Part shown: positions 57,082 through 64,000 of the stretch, piece by piece
How the letters are laid out: each line of letters starts with the position of its first letter
How positions within the stretch are numbered: the stretch's first letter is position 1
Assembly (NCBI RefSeq): GCF_005280195.1
Contig: NZ_SZPR01000010.1
Coordinates: 371,888 to 435,887 of the forward strand
Direction: 5' to 3'
DNA length: 64,000 bases
From: Streptomyces galbus
GTDB taxonomy: Bacteria > Actinomycetota > Actinomycetes > Streptomycetales > Streptomycetaceae
The notes under the pieces: generated by a model
Told to the model about the DNA's origin: nothing
The model's database searches: none
The model's input: only the letters and a program-made list of their open reading frames with translations
Made by a program: the position numbers and the translations under genes

Positions 57082-57654
57082 TCACAGGGGCAGGATCTCC
57101 AGGGTGCCGGGTCCGGCGACGCGCTGGACACCGGTGGTCAGGCACTGCACCGGGTCGATGGTCAGACGGGCGCTGGTGATCTGCAGGGTGCGGCCCTGGA
57201 AGTCGCCCGCGTCGATGGTGGCCACGACTATGCCGACGGTCTCGCCCACGGGACGCTGGCTCAGGGTGATGCTGCCCGTGAAGTGCGACGTGCCGGTGGT
57301 GTGGCCGGCGTCGTCCTGCCACCGCACGGTGCCGCTCGCGTTGGTGATCGGGACGTTGAGGGTGCAGCTGAGCGTTCCCCGGGCGCTGGAGGTGTACTCG
57401 GCGAAAGCGTGATCGGGATCGACGAGTTGTCCGGTACAGGGACCGAACTGCCCGTTCACGCTGACCGTCTCGGTCTGGGGCAGCACGGACAGTCCGGGGC
57501 TGATGGTCTGCTCGACGTAGCCGGGGCACGCTGCGACGGGAATGCCGTCCTGGGCTTGAGCGGGCTGCGAGACGACCGCGAGAAGCGCGAAGACCAGCGC
57601 TGGGACGGACAACAGGGCCGTTACAGCACGGCGTCGAGTCGGTATGCGGGGCAT
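57082..57654 (-). CDS. Secreted hypothetical protein
   Basis: A 190-residue exported protein: basic MPRIPTRRRAVT, hydrophobic ALLSVPALVFALLAVVSQPA, cleavage after AQA. The mature 155 residues form a probable beta-sandwich: GYVEQTISPGLSVLPQTETV, SARGTLSCTLNVPITNASGT, TSHFTGSITLSQRPVGETVG and TLQITSARLTIDPVQCLTTG. Four cysteines (AACPG, FGPCTG, LSCTL, VQCLT) could pair. Similar small secreted proteins occur in Streptomyces, but no activity is known to me. AAGGAG precedes the ATG at 57654. Confidence 0.75.
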   Translation of the reverse strand: MPRIPTRRRAVTALLSVPALVFALLAVVSQPAQAQDGIPVAACPGYVEQTISPGLSVLPQTETVSVNGQFGPCTGQLVDPDHAFAEYTSSARGTLSCTLNVPITNASGTVRWQDDAGHTTGTSHFTGSITLSQRPVGETVGIVVATIDAGDFQGRTLQITSARLTIDPVQCLTTGVQRVAGPGTLEILPL

Positions 57655-58102
57655 GGTGATGTCTCCTTTGCGCGGTTCGGATCCCGCTCGCTGCTGCCGG
57701 TGGGCACCAGGAGCGCTGGGACGTGCAGCCGGTTGCCGAGCAGGGCACGCCGGTTCGTACGGTGGCGACCGGCCAGTGAGCAGTTCTCGACGCAGCGGAC
57801 TGCGGACTACGGCAGCCGACGCTTCCCGCGTCGGGAGTCTTGACGACACGGGCTGGTGCGTCAGACCATCCGGTCCGCCCTGCCCGGTACTGCGCGCCGC
57901 TTCGTTTTCCTTTCGGACGCGGCCACTATCCACCCATCGGACATACGGGTCATCAGCCAGAGTCACGGCCAACCCATATGGGTGACGAACGATGGATTGT
58001 CGGCTCGTACGGGCCAGGTTCCACCGCCCGTGCCGACGCGTGCGCCCCCCGGAACGAACCATGTACAGAAACGGTCGGAATGGCTGGCCAGGGCCTTAGT
58101 GA
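57655..58102. other. Intergenic region with a perfect palindrome
   Basis: About 450 bp without a convincing gene. ACCCATATGGGT at 57972-57983 is a perfect 12-bp palindrome, and related ACCCAT and GGGT words occur about 35 bp to its left. The remainder looks like scrambled coding DNA leading into a thaumatin gene remnant at 58103. Confidence 0.5.
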
Positions 58103-58213
58103 AGCGAGGCCGCCGACCACGACGCCTACTCCTGCGTCAACGACGACGCGACCAGCGTCCTCACCTGCTCCGGGGAGTGCGGCTACCGCGTCACTCGGGG
58201 CGTCAGCCCCTAG
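58103..58213 (+). pseudogene. C-terminal remnant of a thaumatin-like gene
   Basis: A frame open from 58103 to the TAG at 58211-58213 encodes DAYSCVNDDATSVLTCSGEC then GYRVTRGVSP. This aligns with the C-terminus of the intact thaumatin-like protein at 60.6-61.7 kb (AYSYAFDDSATMSC, CYYRVTFGTTHGT) and ends at the same place. Everything upstream of these 36 codons is missing. The MITE-like element starts directly at its stop codon. Confidence 0.7.
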
Positions 58214-58387
58214 GCCGTGTCCGCAAAGTCCCGCCTGCCCTACGACGCCCGGCACGCACTCTCGCCGCACCGGTCGAACACCCGCGTACGGCCAGTACGC
58301 GGGCGTCCGCCCGGCACGCCGAGAGCACGCACCGGACGCCGCAGGGCCCGCCCTCCGGGCGGACGACGGGACTTTGCGGACACGACC
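58213..58387. mobile_element. MITE-like element, 175 bp, 21-bp terminal inverted repeats
   Basis: Terminal inverted repeats begin GGCCGTGTCCGCAAAGTCCC (left, from 58213) and, on the other strand, GGTCGTGTCCGCAAAGTCCC (right, ending 58387), with one mismatch. TA is duplicated outside, and CTAG is seen at both ends (58210-58213 and 58387-58390), which fits IS5-group target sites. The inside has no gene but contains another inverted repeat (CCCGCGTAC...GTACGCGGG, about 58281-58303). It would need a transposase from elsewhere. Confidence 0.75.
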
Positions 58388-58391
58388 TAGC

Positions 58392-58432
58392 CCGAGGGGC
58401 CGGTGCGGCGCGCCCGCCGCACCGGCCCTCGG
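58392..58432 (-). terminator. Hairpin terminator of the sigma-GH128 gene
   Basis: An 18-bp stem with a single bulged G (58392-58410 with 58415-58432) lies directly behind the stop codon of the minus-strand sigma factor gene. Confidence 0.85.
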
Positions 58433-58433
58433 T

Positions 58434-60455
58434 TCAGCGTGCCGCCTGGAACGCCCGGCCCGCCGCCGTGGCCGTCGTACCGTCCGTGAACAGCCCGCTG
58501 CTCGGCTTCGACGGGTCCGCACCGAGTCCGAACCACGCGTAACGATGCACGTAGGGCAGGCCGTCCAGCATCTTCGTGGACGCCGTGACGAACGCCGCCT
58601 GCTGCGCGGCCGAGGGGAACCGCGTCCCCTGCGAGAAGTCGATCAGCGCGTACTCGGTCAGCCAGATCGGCTTGTGGTAGCGCGCGTACACCGACGCCAG
58701 GTACGACTTGAGCTGCTCGACCGCCTGCGGGGTGCGGAAGTCACCGCCGTACCAGTGCAGCGTGACGAAGTCGACCCGGTACCCCTTCTGCGCCGCCCCG
58801 GCCATGAACCGGTCGAGCCAGCCGCCGGGTGTCGCCGCGCCCGTCGCGACCGCGGGGCTGCCCAGGACCTTCCCGGCCGACATCAACTTCGGCCACAGCT
58901 CGAGGGCTTGGTCCACCGACATGTTCGACTGCTGCGCGAAGTCGGGTTCGTTGAAGGCCAGCAGGTACGGCCCCGCGGCCCGGGCCTGCGCCAGCGCCGC
59001 GTCGGTGACGGACGCGGCACCCCAGATCATCGGCACGAACGAAGCCGACCTCGGAGTCGTCACGCCCTGGTGCTGGGTGTTCCAGGTGTAGTACCAGCTC
59101 GCCCCGCTCGCGGCGAGCGCCTGGCTCACCCCGTCGAACGTCCACACCCCGACCCCCTTCTTCGCGCCGGACGCGATCTGCACGGGAGGCGCGGAGTGTC
59201 GCCCGGAACTCCCCTTCACCGACGCCTTCGCCGACGGTGAAGGGGATGCACTGGCTGTGGCGCCGGCGCCGGCACGGGGAGTGGCACTGGGACCGGGACC
59301 GAGGCTCGGGCTCGCCGGGACGCTGGACGACGTGACGGCCTTCGGGGTGGGCGGCGCAACCGTCGCCGCGGCCGGCGCGGACGGCCCCGCCGTCAGCCGG
59401 GCGGCGACCAGCGCGGCCACCGCGACGGCCGCGACCACCGCCGAGCCACCGACGACGGCCTGCTTGCCCGCAACCCTCCTGCCGGCCACCCGCCTGCCCG
59501 TCCGCGCGTGCCGCCGGTGCCCCCGGCCGGCCGCCCGGCCTCCACCGCTCCCCGAGCCGGAAGACTCCCCGGACCCCGACGACCCCGACGACCCCGACGA
59601 CGACGGGGACAACGGTGATGACGGGGACGAAGGAGCCGTCGCCCCCCAGACATGGGCGAGCACGCGCGCCGGATCGAGACTGGTCGGCACGGCAACCAAC
59701 GGCAGTCCGCCGAGCAGCCGTTCCATCGGCAGCAGCCCCCGGTCCACGTCCCCGCACACCTCACAGCCGCGCACGTGACGGGCGAACCGCTTGCGCCACA
59801 GCGAACTCGGCGTGCCGTCCCACGGCGCGGCGATCTGGTCCAACTCCGCGCAGCGCGGCTCGGCGCCCAGCGCCCGCACCACGCCCCGCGATATCTCCAT
59901 CTGCTTCTTCATCCGCTGCACCCGTACCGCCGCGTGCCGGCCGGACAGTCCCAGCGCACCGGCGAGGTCCGCGCGCTCCAGCTCGCCGGTCGCCTCCAGC
60001 CACCACAGGGACAGCAACTCCTGGTCCTCCGGATCGAGCCAGCGCGTCGCCTCGGCGACCTCACGGCGCTGCTCGGTCAGTCCCAGCCGCAGGATGGTCA
60101 GCCCGGCGAAGTCGAGGGCGGGGTCGGTGATCGCCTCGGCGTCGTCCAGGTGCGCCCTGCGGTCCCGGTCCGTGGCCCGCGACTGCTCCCGGTTCCGTAC
60201 CTGCCGGATCGTGATCGCCACCAGCCAGGACCGGAACGCGGACGGATCCCGCAGCTTCGGCAGCCCGCGCACCATGCGCAACAGCGTCTCCTGTACGACG
60301 TCGTCGACGTCGGCATGACCGTTCAGGGCGCGGCCGACGATGTTGTAGACCAGCGGCAGGCAACGGCCCACCAACTCCTCAAGGGCCCGTCCGTCACCCG
60401 CGCGGGCGGCCGTGACCAAGCCGGGATCAGGCCCTCTCCGATGGTTGTCGCTCAT
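58434..60455 (-). CDS. Membrane-spanning ECF sigma factor fused to a GH128 domain
   Basis: A 673-residue chain with five parts. Sigma region 2 is at about 10-80 (ADVDDVVQETLLRMVRGLPK), sigma region 4 at about 125-195 (DPEDQELLSLWWLEATGELE, HAAVRVQRMKKQME). A zinc-finger anti-sigma-like segment has the HxxxCxxC motif (RHVRGCEVCGDVD, about 228). After a Ser/Gly linker comes a membrane helix (VVAAVAVAALVAARL, about 332-354), then a Ser/Pro/Ala linker. A GH128 (Glyco_hydro_cc) domain at 430-673 has both catalytic glutamates (YLLAFNEPDFAQ about 503, IWLTEYALID about 598). The C-terminus should face outside. I believe this matches the ECF53 group. The ATG at 60455 follows GGAGGA; a GTG at 60473 is possible. 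It diverges from a thaumatin-like gene. Confidence 0.93.
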   Translation of the reverse strand: MSDNHRRGPDPGLVTAARAGDGRALEELVGRCLPLVYNIVGRALNGHADVDDVVQETLLRMVRGLPKLRDPSAFRSWLVAITIRQVRNREQSRATDRDRRAHLDDAEAITDPALDFAGLTILRLGLTEQRREVAEATRWLDPEDQELLSLWWLEATGELERADLAGALGLSGRHAAVRVQRMKKQMEISRGVVRALGAEPRCAELDQIAAPWDGTPSSLWRKRFARHVRGCEVCGDVDRGLLPMERLLGGLPLVAVPTSLDPARVLAHVWGATAPSSPSSPLSPSSSGSSGSSGSGESSGSGSGGGRAAGRGHRRHARTGRRVAGRRVAGKQAVVGGSAVVAAVAVAALVAARLTAGPSAPAAATVAPPTPKAVTSSSVPASPSLGPGPSATPRAGAGATASASPSPSAKASVKGSSGRHSAPPVQIASGAKKGVGVWTFDGVSQALAASGASWYYTWNTQHQGVTTPRSASFVPMIWGAASVTDAALAQARAAGPYLLAFNEPDFAQQSNMSVDQALELWPKLMSAGKVLGSPAVATGAATPGGWLDRFMAGAAQKGYRVDFVTLHWYGGDFRTPQAVEQLKSYLASVYARYHKPIWLTEYALIDFSQGTRFPSAAQQAAFVTASTKMLDGLPYVHRYAWFGLGADPSKPSSGLFTDGTTATAAGRAFQAAR

Positions 60456-60643
60456 GTGGGTGTGTTCCTCCACGCAGGGATCGGCTGTCGGAACGGAGAC
60501 CGCCCGAGGCGCACGGGGACAACAGAAAACGGTGGATCGGCGTCAAGGCCCGTTTCTGCCCCGCACTTCCTGTTGTACGGACCCCGTCGACGAGGTCTCC
60601 GTGAGGTAGGCACCCGTCTGGCACGACCCGAGGAAGGCAAAGG

Positions 60644-61702
60644 ATGGCACGAGGACGCAGGAGACGCGGCGCGCACCCACCACGGGGCCGCCGCTGGTGG
60701 CACGCCGCAGTGGCGGCCCTCGTCGCGGTCGCGGCCGTACTGGTCGTCCACGACGCCTGGGCGCCGTCCGGCGACGACAGCGTCGGCACCGCGCACCGCG
60801 AACGGGCCACCGAGGCGCTGCCGTCCGGGTCACGGGCCGCCCCGCCGGCCCCGACGGCCTCACCGAACGGCAGCGCCCAGCCCTCCGCATCGCCGTCGGC
60901 GGAGACGAAGACGAAGACGAAGACGAAGCCGCGGACAGAGCCGAAGTCGTCGGCCGACGCGTCGGCGAAGGCCACCGGCTCGGGTACCTCGGGCCGGGCC
61001 CAGCGGCAGTCGACCAGCGCACCCGCCGGCCAACGCCTGATCACCGTCGTCAACAAGACCCACAAGACGATCTGGGCCGTCGTCACCGACACCGCCGTGT
61101 ACCCGGCCGGCCGGAAGCTCGCCCCCGGGCAGGTCATGTCGGTGACCGTGGCGGACAACTGGGCCGGCCGCATCTGGGGCCGCACCGGCTGCGCCACCAC
61201 GGCCGCGAGCATCTGCGCCTCCGGCGACTGCACCAGTGTCTGCTCCGGCGCCAACCCGCCCACCACCCTCGGCGAGTTCACGTTCTCCGCCTTCGACGAC
61301 CTGGACTTCTACGACGTCAGCATGGTCGACGGCGCGAATCTGCCCATGTACATCAACGTCTCCCACACCACGACCGTCGACCCGGTCAGCTCCTCCGGCT
61401 GCTACCGGGGCCGCTGCACCACGGAGGTCGAGTGCCCCAAGGCGATGCAGGCGCTGCGGAACGGCCAGGAGATCGGCTGCAAGCCCCCGTGCGCGGCGTT
61501 CGGCGGTGACACGTACTGCTGCCGGGGCACCTGGGCGGGCCGCGAGCACTGCCTCCCCGCCAAGTGGCCGGTCGACTACACCCAGGTCTTCAAACGGGCC
61601 GCGCCCTACGCCTACTCGTACGCCTTCGACGACTCGGCCACGATGTCCTGCAGGCACCGGTGCTACTACCGCGTCACCTTCGGCACCACGCACGGCACTT
61701 GA
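60644..61702 (+). CDS. Membrane-anchored thaumatin-like protein
   Basis: A 352-residue protein with a basic N-terminus and one membrane anchor (HAAVAALVAVAAVLVVHDAW). A 90-residue linker rich in Ser, Ala, Lys and Thr (EPKSSADASAKATGSGTSGR) follows. The thaumatin domain (about 130-352) has TVVNKTHKTIWAVVTD, GQVMSVTVADNWAGRIWGRT, CATTAASICASGDC, FDDLDFYDVSMVDGANLPMY and about 14 cysteines. The FDDLDFYDVS part forms the acidic cleft that binds or cuts beta-1,3-glucan in plant relatives. The ATG is preceded by AAAGG. It diverges from the sigma-GH128 gene across 188 bp and is the obvious candidate target. Confidence 0.9.
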   Translation: MARGRRRRGAHPPRGRRWWHAAVAALVAVAAVLVVHDAWAPSGDDSVGTAHRERATEALPSGSRAAPPAPTASPNGSAQPSASPSAETKTKTKTKPRTEPKSSADASAKATGSGTSGRAQRQSTSAPAGQRLITVVNKTHKTIWAVVTDTAVYPAGRKLAPGQVMSVTVADNWAGRIWGRTGCATTAASICASGDCTSVCSGANPPTTLGEFTFSAFDDLDFYDVSMVDGANLPMYINVSHTTTVDPVSSSGCYRGRCTTEVECPKAMQALRNGQEIGCKPPCAAFGGDTYCCRGTWAGREHCLPAKWPVDYTQVFKRAAPYAYSYAFDDSATMSCRHRCYYRVTFGTTHGT

Positions 61703-61760
61703 CGTCAGTGGCCCCGGGGTCGGTGCGACATCGCGGCGAGAGCCGGTCAGGGACGCGACT

Positions 61761-61797
61761 CGTACGGCAAACGTACGCGATACGTACGCTCCTACGA
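61761..61797. promoter_or_regulatory. CGTACG iterons upstream of tap
   Basis: CGTACG occurs three times with a strict 11-bp period (61761, 61772, 61783), and a fourth TACG is 8 bp on. One-turn spacing places them on one face of the helix. TACGAT near 61793 could be a -10 box. The Tap helix-turn-helix or a separate repressor may bind. Confidence 0.6.
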
Positions 61798-61822
61798 TAG
61801 GGTAGCGGCCAGGAGGTGTCCC

Positions 61823-63991
61823 ATGTCCGAGTTGTTCGACGCGGTCGACGCGCTACTGGCGTCGCGCGCCGCGCTTCCGCCCCCGGCGGAGCGCAAGCGG
61901 CTGCGCGTCGCGCACGGCTTGACGATCGACGAGGTGGCCACCGCGCTGAAGGTGCGCCGAGCCACGGTGTCGAGCTGGGAGGCCGGCAAGACCGAGCCCC
62001 GCCCGCCCGAGCGCGAGGCGTACGCCCGGCTGCTGGACAAGCTCGCGGAGCTCTACCCCGCCGACGCGAACGCCGCGGCGCCGGCCACGTCCACCGCCCC
62101 TGCCGCCCCTCCCGCCCCGGCGGAAGCGCAGACTCCGGCCACGGACCGGGCGCCCGAGCCCGCGGACACGACCGCGACGGCGCGCACCGCCAAGCCGTCG
62201 TCGACGTCACGCCGCCCCGACACGAAGAAGGCGGCCCCGGCGGGCGGCACCGACCCACGGTTCGAGAACGGACCCCTCGCGGTCGTCGACGTCGAGGACG
62301 GCAAGGTGCTGGCGTACTGCACGGGCGGCCTGGTCCTGGACGTACCCGCCAGGAGCGTCCCGGCCCTGGTCGACTGGACACTGCGCGAGGCGAGGCTCGG
62401 GGCTCCGAAGCTCGCCGGGCCGGGCAAGGACGCCGATCCGCTGCTCGTGCTCACCGAGGCCGCCCTGGAGCGCTACGGCCTGCCCGTCACGCTCACGCAG
62501 GACGAGAAGCACGCAGGGCGGCTCCCGGAGGGCCACAAGGTCGTCAAGCAGCTCGCCCGCGCGGAGTGGAAGCTGACCAAGCGCGGGTTCGGCCCGTGGG
62601 CGCGGATCTACCGCCCCGCCACCGGTGCGGAACGGGCCTGCGTGCAGCTCTGCATCCCGTCGTGGAACGCGCTGGACCCCCGGCACTGGGGCGCGGCCGG
62701 GCAGCTCCCGCCGGCCCGACTCGCCCGCGTCCTGGGCGTGTATGCCTCGCGCGTGATGACGCCGCGCGGCTCCACCGCCGTGACCGGCCTGGAGCTGATG
62801 ACCGCCCTGCACCCGCCGACCCGGGCCTCCGAACCGGACGCCCACGGCAAGCGGCACTCCGAGCACAACCCCGGCTCGCTCGGCAAGGACGCCGTCGACC
62901 CGATGAGCTGGCCGCCGTGCGAGGTCCCCGACGGCCACCCCGTCCTCAAGGACCTGCCCCGCTTCCACGTGCGCGGCCCCGGCGAGAAGCTGTTCGAGGA
63001 GGCGTACGACTGGGCACGGCCGATGACCGATGCCGAGTGCACCCTGCGGCACCTGGTCGGCATCGACGTCAACATGGCGTTCGCGGCAGGCGCGAACGGG
63101 CTGAACGTCGGCCTGGGTGAGGCGACGCACGTCCGGGCCCCCGCGTTCGACCCGAAGCTGCCCGGCTCCTGGCTGGTCGACCTCTCGCACGTCGACCTGT
63201 CGAAGGTGAAGGCCGGCAAGGACAGGTGGGTGGAGCTGGACGGCAGCCTGCTGCCCTCCCCGTTCACGCCGAAGGGCGAGCACCCGACCGGCCCGGCCTG
63301 GTACGCGACGCCCACCGTCGCCTACGCGGCGGAGCTCGGCTACGAGGTGCACCCGACCGAGGCGTGGGTCCGCTACGACAGCGGCCGCTACCTGGACGCC
63401 TGGTACAACCGCCTCCGGGACGCCTACCTGGCCACGATGGCCGACCTCGGCGTGCACGCGGACCTGCCGCCGGCCGACTTCCTCGCCGCGATGCAGGGCT
63501 ACCAGGACCGTGACCCGGACCTGGCGATCGTCGTCGCGGCGATCAAGGCGACGGTGAAGGGCGGCCTGGGCAAGCTGCGCGAGCGTCCCCGCGGCGGGGG
63601 CTGGCGGCCCGGCGAGCCGTGGCGGGCACTGTCCCGGCCGACGTGGCGGCCGGACATCCGCGCGGCCGTCATCTCCCGCACCCGCGTCAACCTGCACCGC
63701 AAGATCGTCAAGCATGCGGCGTTCACCGGGCAGTACCCCGTCGCGATCCTGTCCGACTGCGTCGTCTACGCCTCCGACGGGCCCTCGCCGCTGGACTTCC
63801 TGCCCTACCGGGACGGCAAGCCGCTGCTCGGCGGCTTCAAGCTCGGCGTCAACCCCGGCCTGGTCAAGCACGAGGGGACCCAGTCCGTGCTGTGGGGCGA
63901 GGAGGTCCGCGAGCGCTTCGACGCCCCGGACCTCAACCTCGCCCGGTACATCAAGGACGGCACCGTCACCGACCTCGACAACGGCGAGTAG
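61823..63991 (+). CDS. tap: Telomere-associated protein Tap
   Basis: A 722-residue protein with the known Tap N-terminus MSELFDAVDALLASRAALPP and an Xre-like helix-turn-helix (LRVAHGLTIDEVATALKVRR, ATVSSWEAGKTEPRPPERE). A disordered Ala/Pro/Thr linker (about 76-150) precedes a long conserved domain including RRPDTKKAAPAGGTDPRFEN, LVGIDVNMAFAAGANGLNVG and ISRTRVNLHRKIVKHAAFTG. Tap binds the single-stranded 3' telomere of linear Streptomyces DNA and recruits the terminal protein Tpg for end patching. AGGAGGTG lies before the ATG. The gene is complete; tpg normally follows tap, but the window stops 9 bp after its stop codon. Confidence 0.92.
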   Translation: MSELFDAVDALLASRAALPPPAERKRLRVAHGLTIDEVATALKVRRATVSSWEAGKTEPRPPEREAYARLLDKLAELYPADANAAAPATSTAPAAPPAPAEAQTPATDRAPEPADTTATARTAKPSSTSRRPDTKKAAPAGGTDPRFENGPLAVVDVEDGKVLAYCTGGLVLDVPARSVPALVDWTLREARLGAPKLAGPGKDADPLLVLTEAALERYGLPVTLTQDEKHAGRLPEGHKVVKQLARAEWKLTKRGFGPWARIYRPATGAERACVQLCIPSWNALDPRHWGAAGQLPPARLARVLGVYASRVMTPRGSTAVTGLELMTALHPPTRASEPDAHGKRHSEHNPGSLGKDAVDPMSWPPCEVPDGHPVLKDLPRFHVRGPGEKLFEEAYDWARPMTDAECTLRHLVGIDVNMAFAAGANGLNVGLGEATHVRAPAFDPKLPGSWLVDLSHVDLSKVKAGKDRWVELDGSLLPSPFTPKGEHPTGPAWYATPTVAYAAELGYEVHPTEAWVRYDSGRYLDAWYNRLRDAYLATMADLGVHADLPPADFLAAMQGYQDRDPDLAIVVAAIKATVKGGLGKLRERPRGGGWRPGEPWRALSRPTWRPDIRAAVISRTRVNLHRKIVKHAAFTGQYPVAILSDCVVYASDGPSPLDFLPYRDGKPLLGGFKLGVNPGLVKHEGTQSVLWGEEVRERFDAPDLNLARYIKDGTVTDLDNGE

Positions 63992-64000
63992 GGGCAGGGC

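Noticed and set aside
60456..60643. A specific ECF promoter for the sigma-GH128 and thaumatin genes
   Set aside because: I compared the gap with common ECF -35 patterns (GGAAC, TGTCGT types) on both strands and saw no convincing pair, so no promoter was annotated.
61823..63991. Xre-type toxin-antitoxin or phage repressor reading of the last gene
   Set aside because: The helix-turn-helix is Xre-like, but the full N-terminus and the 700-residue length match Tap, so it is called telomere-associated.

Overview
The window is high-GC DNA from a Streptomyces chromosome. The signs are very strong third-position GC bias, dense GGAGG-type ribosome sites, one conservon (histidine kinase, roadblock, DUF742 and GTPase genes), a telomere-associated protein gene (tap), DUF5709 and DUF6397 family genes, and only one TTA codon that I could find in a gene. 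The order xylA, xylB, ROK regulator, GAF regulator, aldehyde dehydrogenase matches, as far as I remember, a block of the S. coelicolor chromosome around 1.2 Mb. No rRNA, tRNA, CRISPR array, prophage or complete insertion sequence was seen.

Region by region. 0-7.6 kb: regulator/transport pairs (an MFS pump with an HxlR regulator, an ABC exporter with a MarR regulator and a clear shared operator), a YjbQ protein, a flavin monooxygenase and an MltG-like lytic transglycosylase. 7.8-11.5 kb: a two-gene heterodimeric ABC exporter in which one ATP site is wrecked in both its halves. 11.7-18.5 kb: housekeeping-type genes (DUF5709, zinc-free ribosomal protein L31, membrane hydrolase, Ski2-like helicase, TesB thioesterase, DUF6397, an orphan roadblock protein). 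18.6-23.3 kb: a PPOX gene remnant, an intergenic inverted repeat, then an MMPL transporter with a NarL-type two-component system. 23.3-28.4 kb: a drug-nucleotidyltransferase-like gene, an EamA transporter fused in frame to an NmrA-like oxidoreductase opposite a LysR regulator, and an MFS pump opposite an HxlR regulator.

28.4-33.5 kb is a conservon operon on the minus strand, preceded by an MHYT membrane sensor gene. 33.7-38.4 kb holds a methyltransferase, small hypothetical genes and a secreted tannase/feruloyl-esterase-like hydrolase. 38.5-43.1 kb is an SNF2 helicase translationally coupled to a SWIM zinc-finger protein. 43.2-45.1 kb has a secreted phytase/esterase-like protein and a proline-rich membrane protein. 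45.4-49.5 kb is the xylose cluster: xylA and xylB diverge from a candidate ROK operator, with the ROK regulator behind xylB. 49.6-52.7 kb is a GAF regulator and an aldehyde dehydrogenase. 52.8-54.8 kb is a secreted PL11 rhamnogalacturonan lyase with a CebR-like operator.

The most interesting part is 57.0-64.0 kb. A minus-strand gene encodes an ECF sigma factor fused in one chain to a zinc-finger anti-sigma-like segment, a membrane helix, a Ser/Pro-rich linker and an extracytoplasmic GH128 (beta-1,3-glucanase type) domain with both catalytic glutamates present. It diverges from a membrane-anchored thaumatin-like protein gene. A C-terminal remnant of a second thaumatin-like gene and a 175-bp MITE-like element lie at its other end. 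I infer a one-protein, membrane-to-promoter sensor of beta-1,3-glucan (for example fungal wall). The window ends with tap, which is preceded by three CGTACG iterons at 11-bp spacing.
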